From: Methanoregulaceae archaeon | GTDB taxonomy: Archaea; Halobacteriota; Methanomicrobia; Methanomicrobiales; Methanospirillaceae | DNA length: 5,585 nucleotides | Direction: 5' to 3' | NCBI GenBank assembly: GCA_028679405.1 | Contig: JAJRBP010000074.1 | Coordinates: forward strand, 1 to 5,585 | Part shown: piece after piece, positions 5,251 through 5,585 of the stretch | How the letters are laid out: every line of letters begins with the position of its first letter | Position numbering within the stretch: position 1 is the stretch's first letter | Notes under the pieces: generated by a model | The model's database searches: none | Seen by the model: only the letters and a program-made list of their open reading frames with translations | Told to the model about the DNA's origin: nothing | Made by a program: the position numbers and the translations under genes

Positions 5251-5585
5251 ATGTCCGATCCGGCCCCGGTCTTCGCGTGCACAGTTGCGGGCTCGGATCC
5301 AGGGGGTGGGGCAGGTCTCCAGAGCGATCTCAAGACGTTCACCGCGCTTGGCGTCTGGGGCCTCTCGGTCGTGACCGCGATCACCGCCCAGAACAGCCAC
5401 GAGTGTCGTGGGATCTGGGGTGTCCCGCCCGGGGCGGTATCTCTCCAGCTCGGGACACTGCTCGCGGATTTCGAGATCAGCGCCTTTAAAACCGGAATGC
5501 TCTGGGATAGAGGAGTGATCAGGGAGATCGATGACAGCCTGCCCGACGGTGTCCCCCTCGTAGTCGACCCGGTGATGACCGCGAC
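5251..5585 (+). CDS. thiD: Hydroxymethylpyrimidine/phosphomethylpyrimidine kinase (partial, runs off right edge)
   Basis: ThiD phosphorylates 4-amino-5-hydroxymethyl-2-methylpyrimidine and then its monophosphate to give HMP-PP for thiamin synthesis. It is a ribokinase-fold cytoplasmic enzyme. 111 residues are visible of a domain of about 250-270. Seen: [19 protein letters not shown] (12-30), the substrate-binding N-terminal signature; [18 protein letters not shown] (32-49); AFKTGMLWD (78-86); and VVDPVMTA (104-111), the family's conserved stretch ahead of the active-site region. The catalytic Cys/anion-hole region lies beyond the edge, as would any C-terminal ThiN domain common in archaeal ThiD fusions. 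The ATG at 5251 is the first start after an in-frame TGA at 5236-5238. Only a weak GGTTGTATC precedes it, so it may be leaderless. No TPP riboswitch is seen upstream; a palindrome and a direct repeat are there instead. Confidence 0.93.
   Translation, partial: MSDPAPVFACTVAGSDPGGGAGLQSDLKTFTALGVWGLSVVTAITAQNSHECRGIWGVPPGAVSLQLGTLLADFEISAFKTGMLWDRGVIREIDDSLPDGVPLVVDPVMTA

Noticed and set aside
1..5585. Mobile element, CRISPR, tRNA or defence island
   Set aside because: No transposase, integrase, regularly spaced repeat array, tRNA-like cloverleaf or target-site duplication was noticed. All recognised genes are core functions or conserved hypotheticals.

Overview
The window looks like chromosomal core-genome DNA from a methanogenic archaeon, most likely of the order Methanomicrobiales (Methanoculleus/Methanofollis/Methanoregula-like). 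The genus is not resolved. This rests on an archaeal-only sn-glycerol-1-phosphate dehydrogenase, a DUF63 and SpoIIM-like membrane protein pair, an archaeal/eukaryotic-type prolyl-tRNA synthetase with a C-terminal zinc domain, GGTGATC-type ribosome binding sites, AT-rich TATA/BRE-like promoters in otherwise GC-rich DNA, and a long TPR protein of the kind common in these methanogens. All of this comes from reading motifs; no database search was possible.

Layout. (1) 1-617, minus strand: N-terminal ~205 codons of egsA, cut by the left edge. (2) 628-3478, plus strand: a tight operon of a DUF63 membrane protein (628-1473), a SpoIIM/DUF95-family membrane protein (1466-2032, 8-bp overlap) and proS (2045-3478, 12-bp gap). 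It diverges from egsA with only 10 bp between the two start codons. (3) 3472-3915, minus strand: a small two-ribbon zinc protein of unknown function, overlapping the end of proS by 7 bp tail to tail, with its probable promoter near 4068-4085. (4) 4137-5099, minus strand: a nine-repeat TPR protein. (5) 5251-5585, plus strand: the start of thiD, cut by the right edge, preceded by a 151-bp divergent intergenic region holding a perfect 12-bp palindrome and a 9-bp direct repeat.

How the genes fit together. egsA makes the glycerol-1-phosphate backbone of archaeal membrane lipids, and it sits head to head with two uncharacterised polytopic membrane proteins. proS charges tRNA-Pro and shares the membrane genes' transcript. 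thiD belongs to thiamin synthesis. The zinc-ribbon and TPR proteins are probably protein- or nucleic-acid-binding adaptors. I see no mobile element, CRISPR array, tRNA, rRNA or defence locus. The least explained items are the DUF63-SpoIIM pair beside a lipid gene, promoter-like sequence inside the egsA 5' coding region, and the possible operator in front of thiD.
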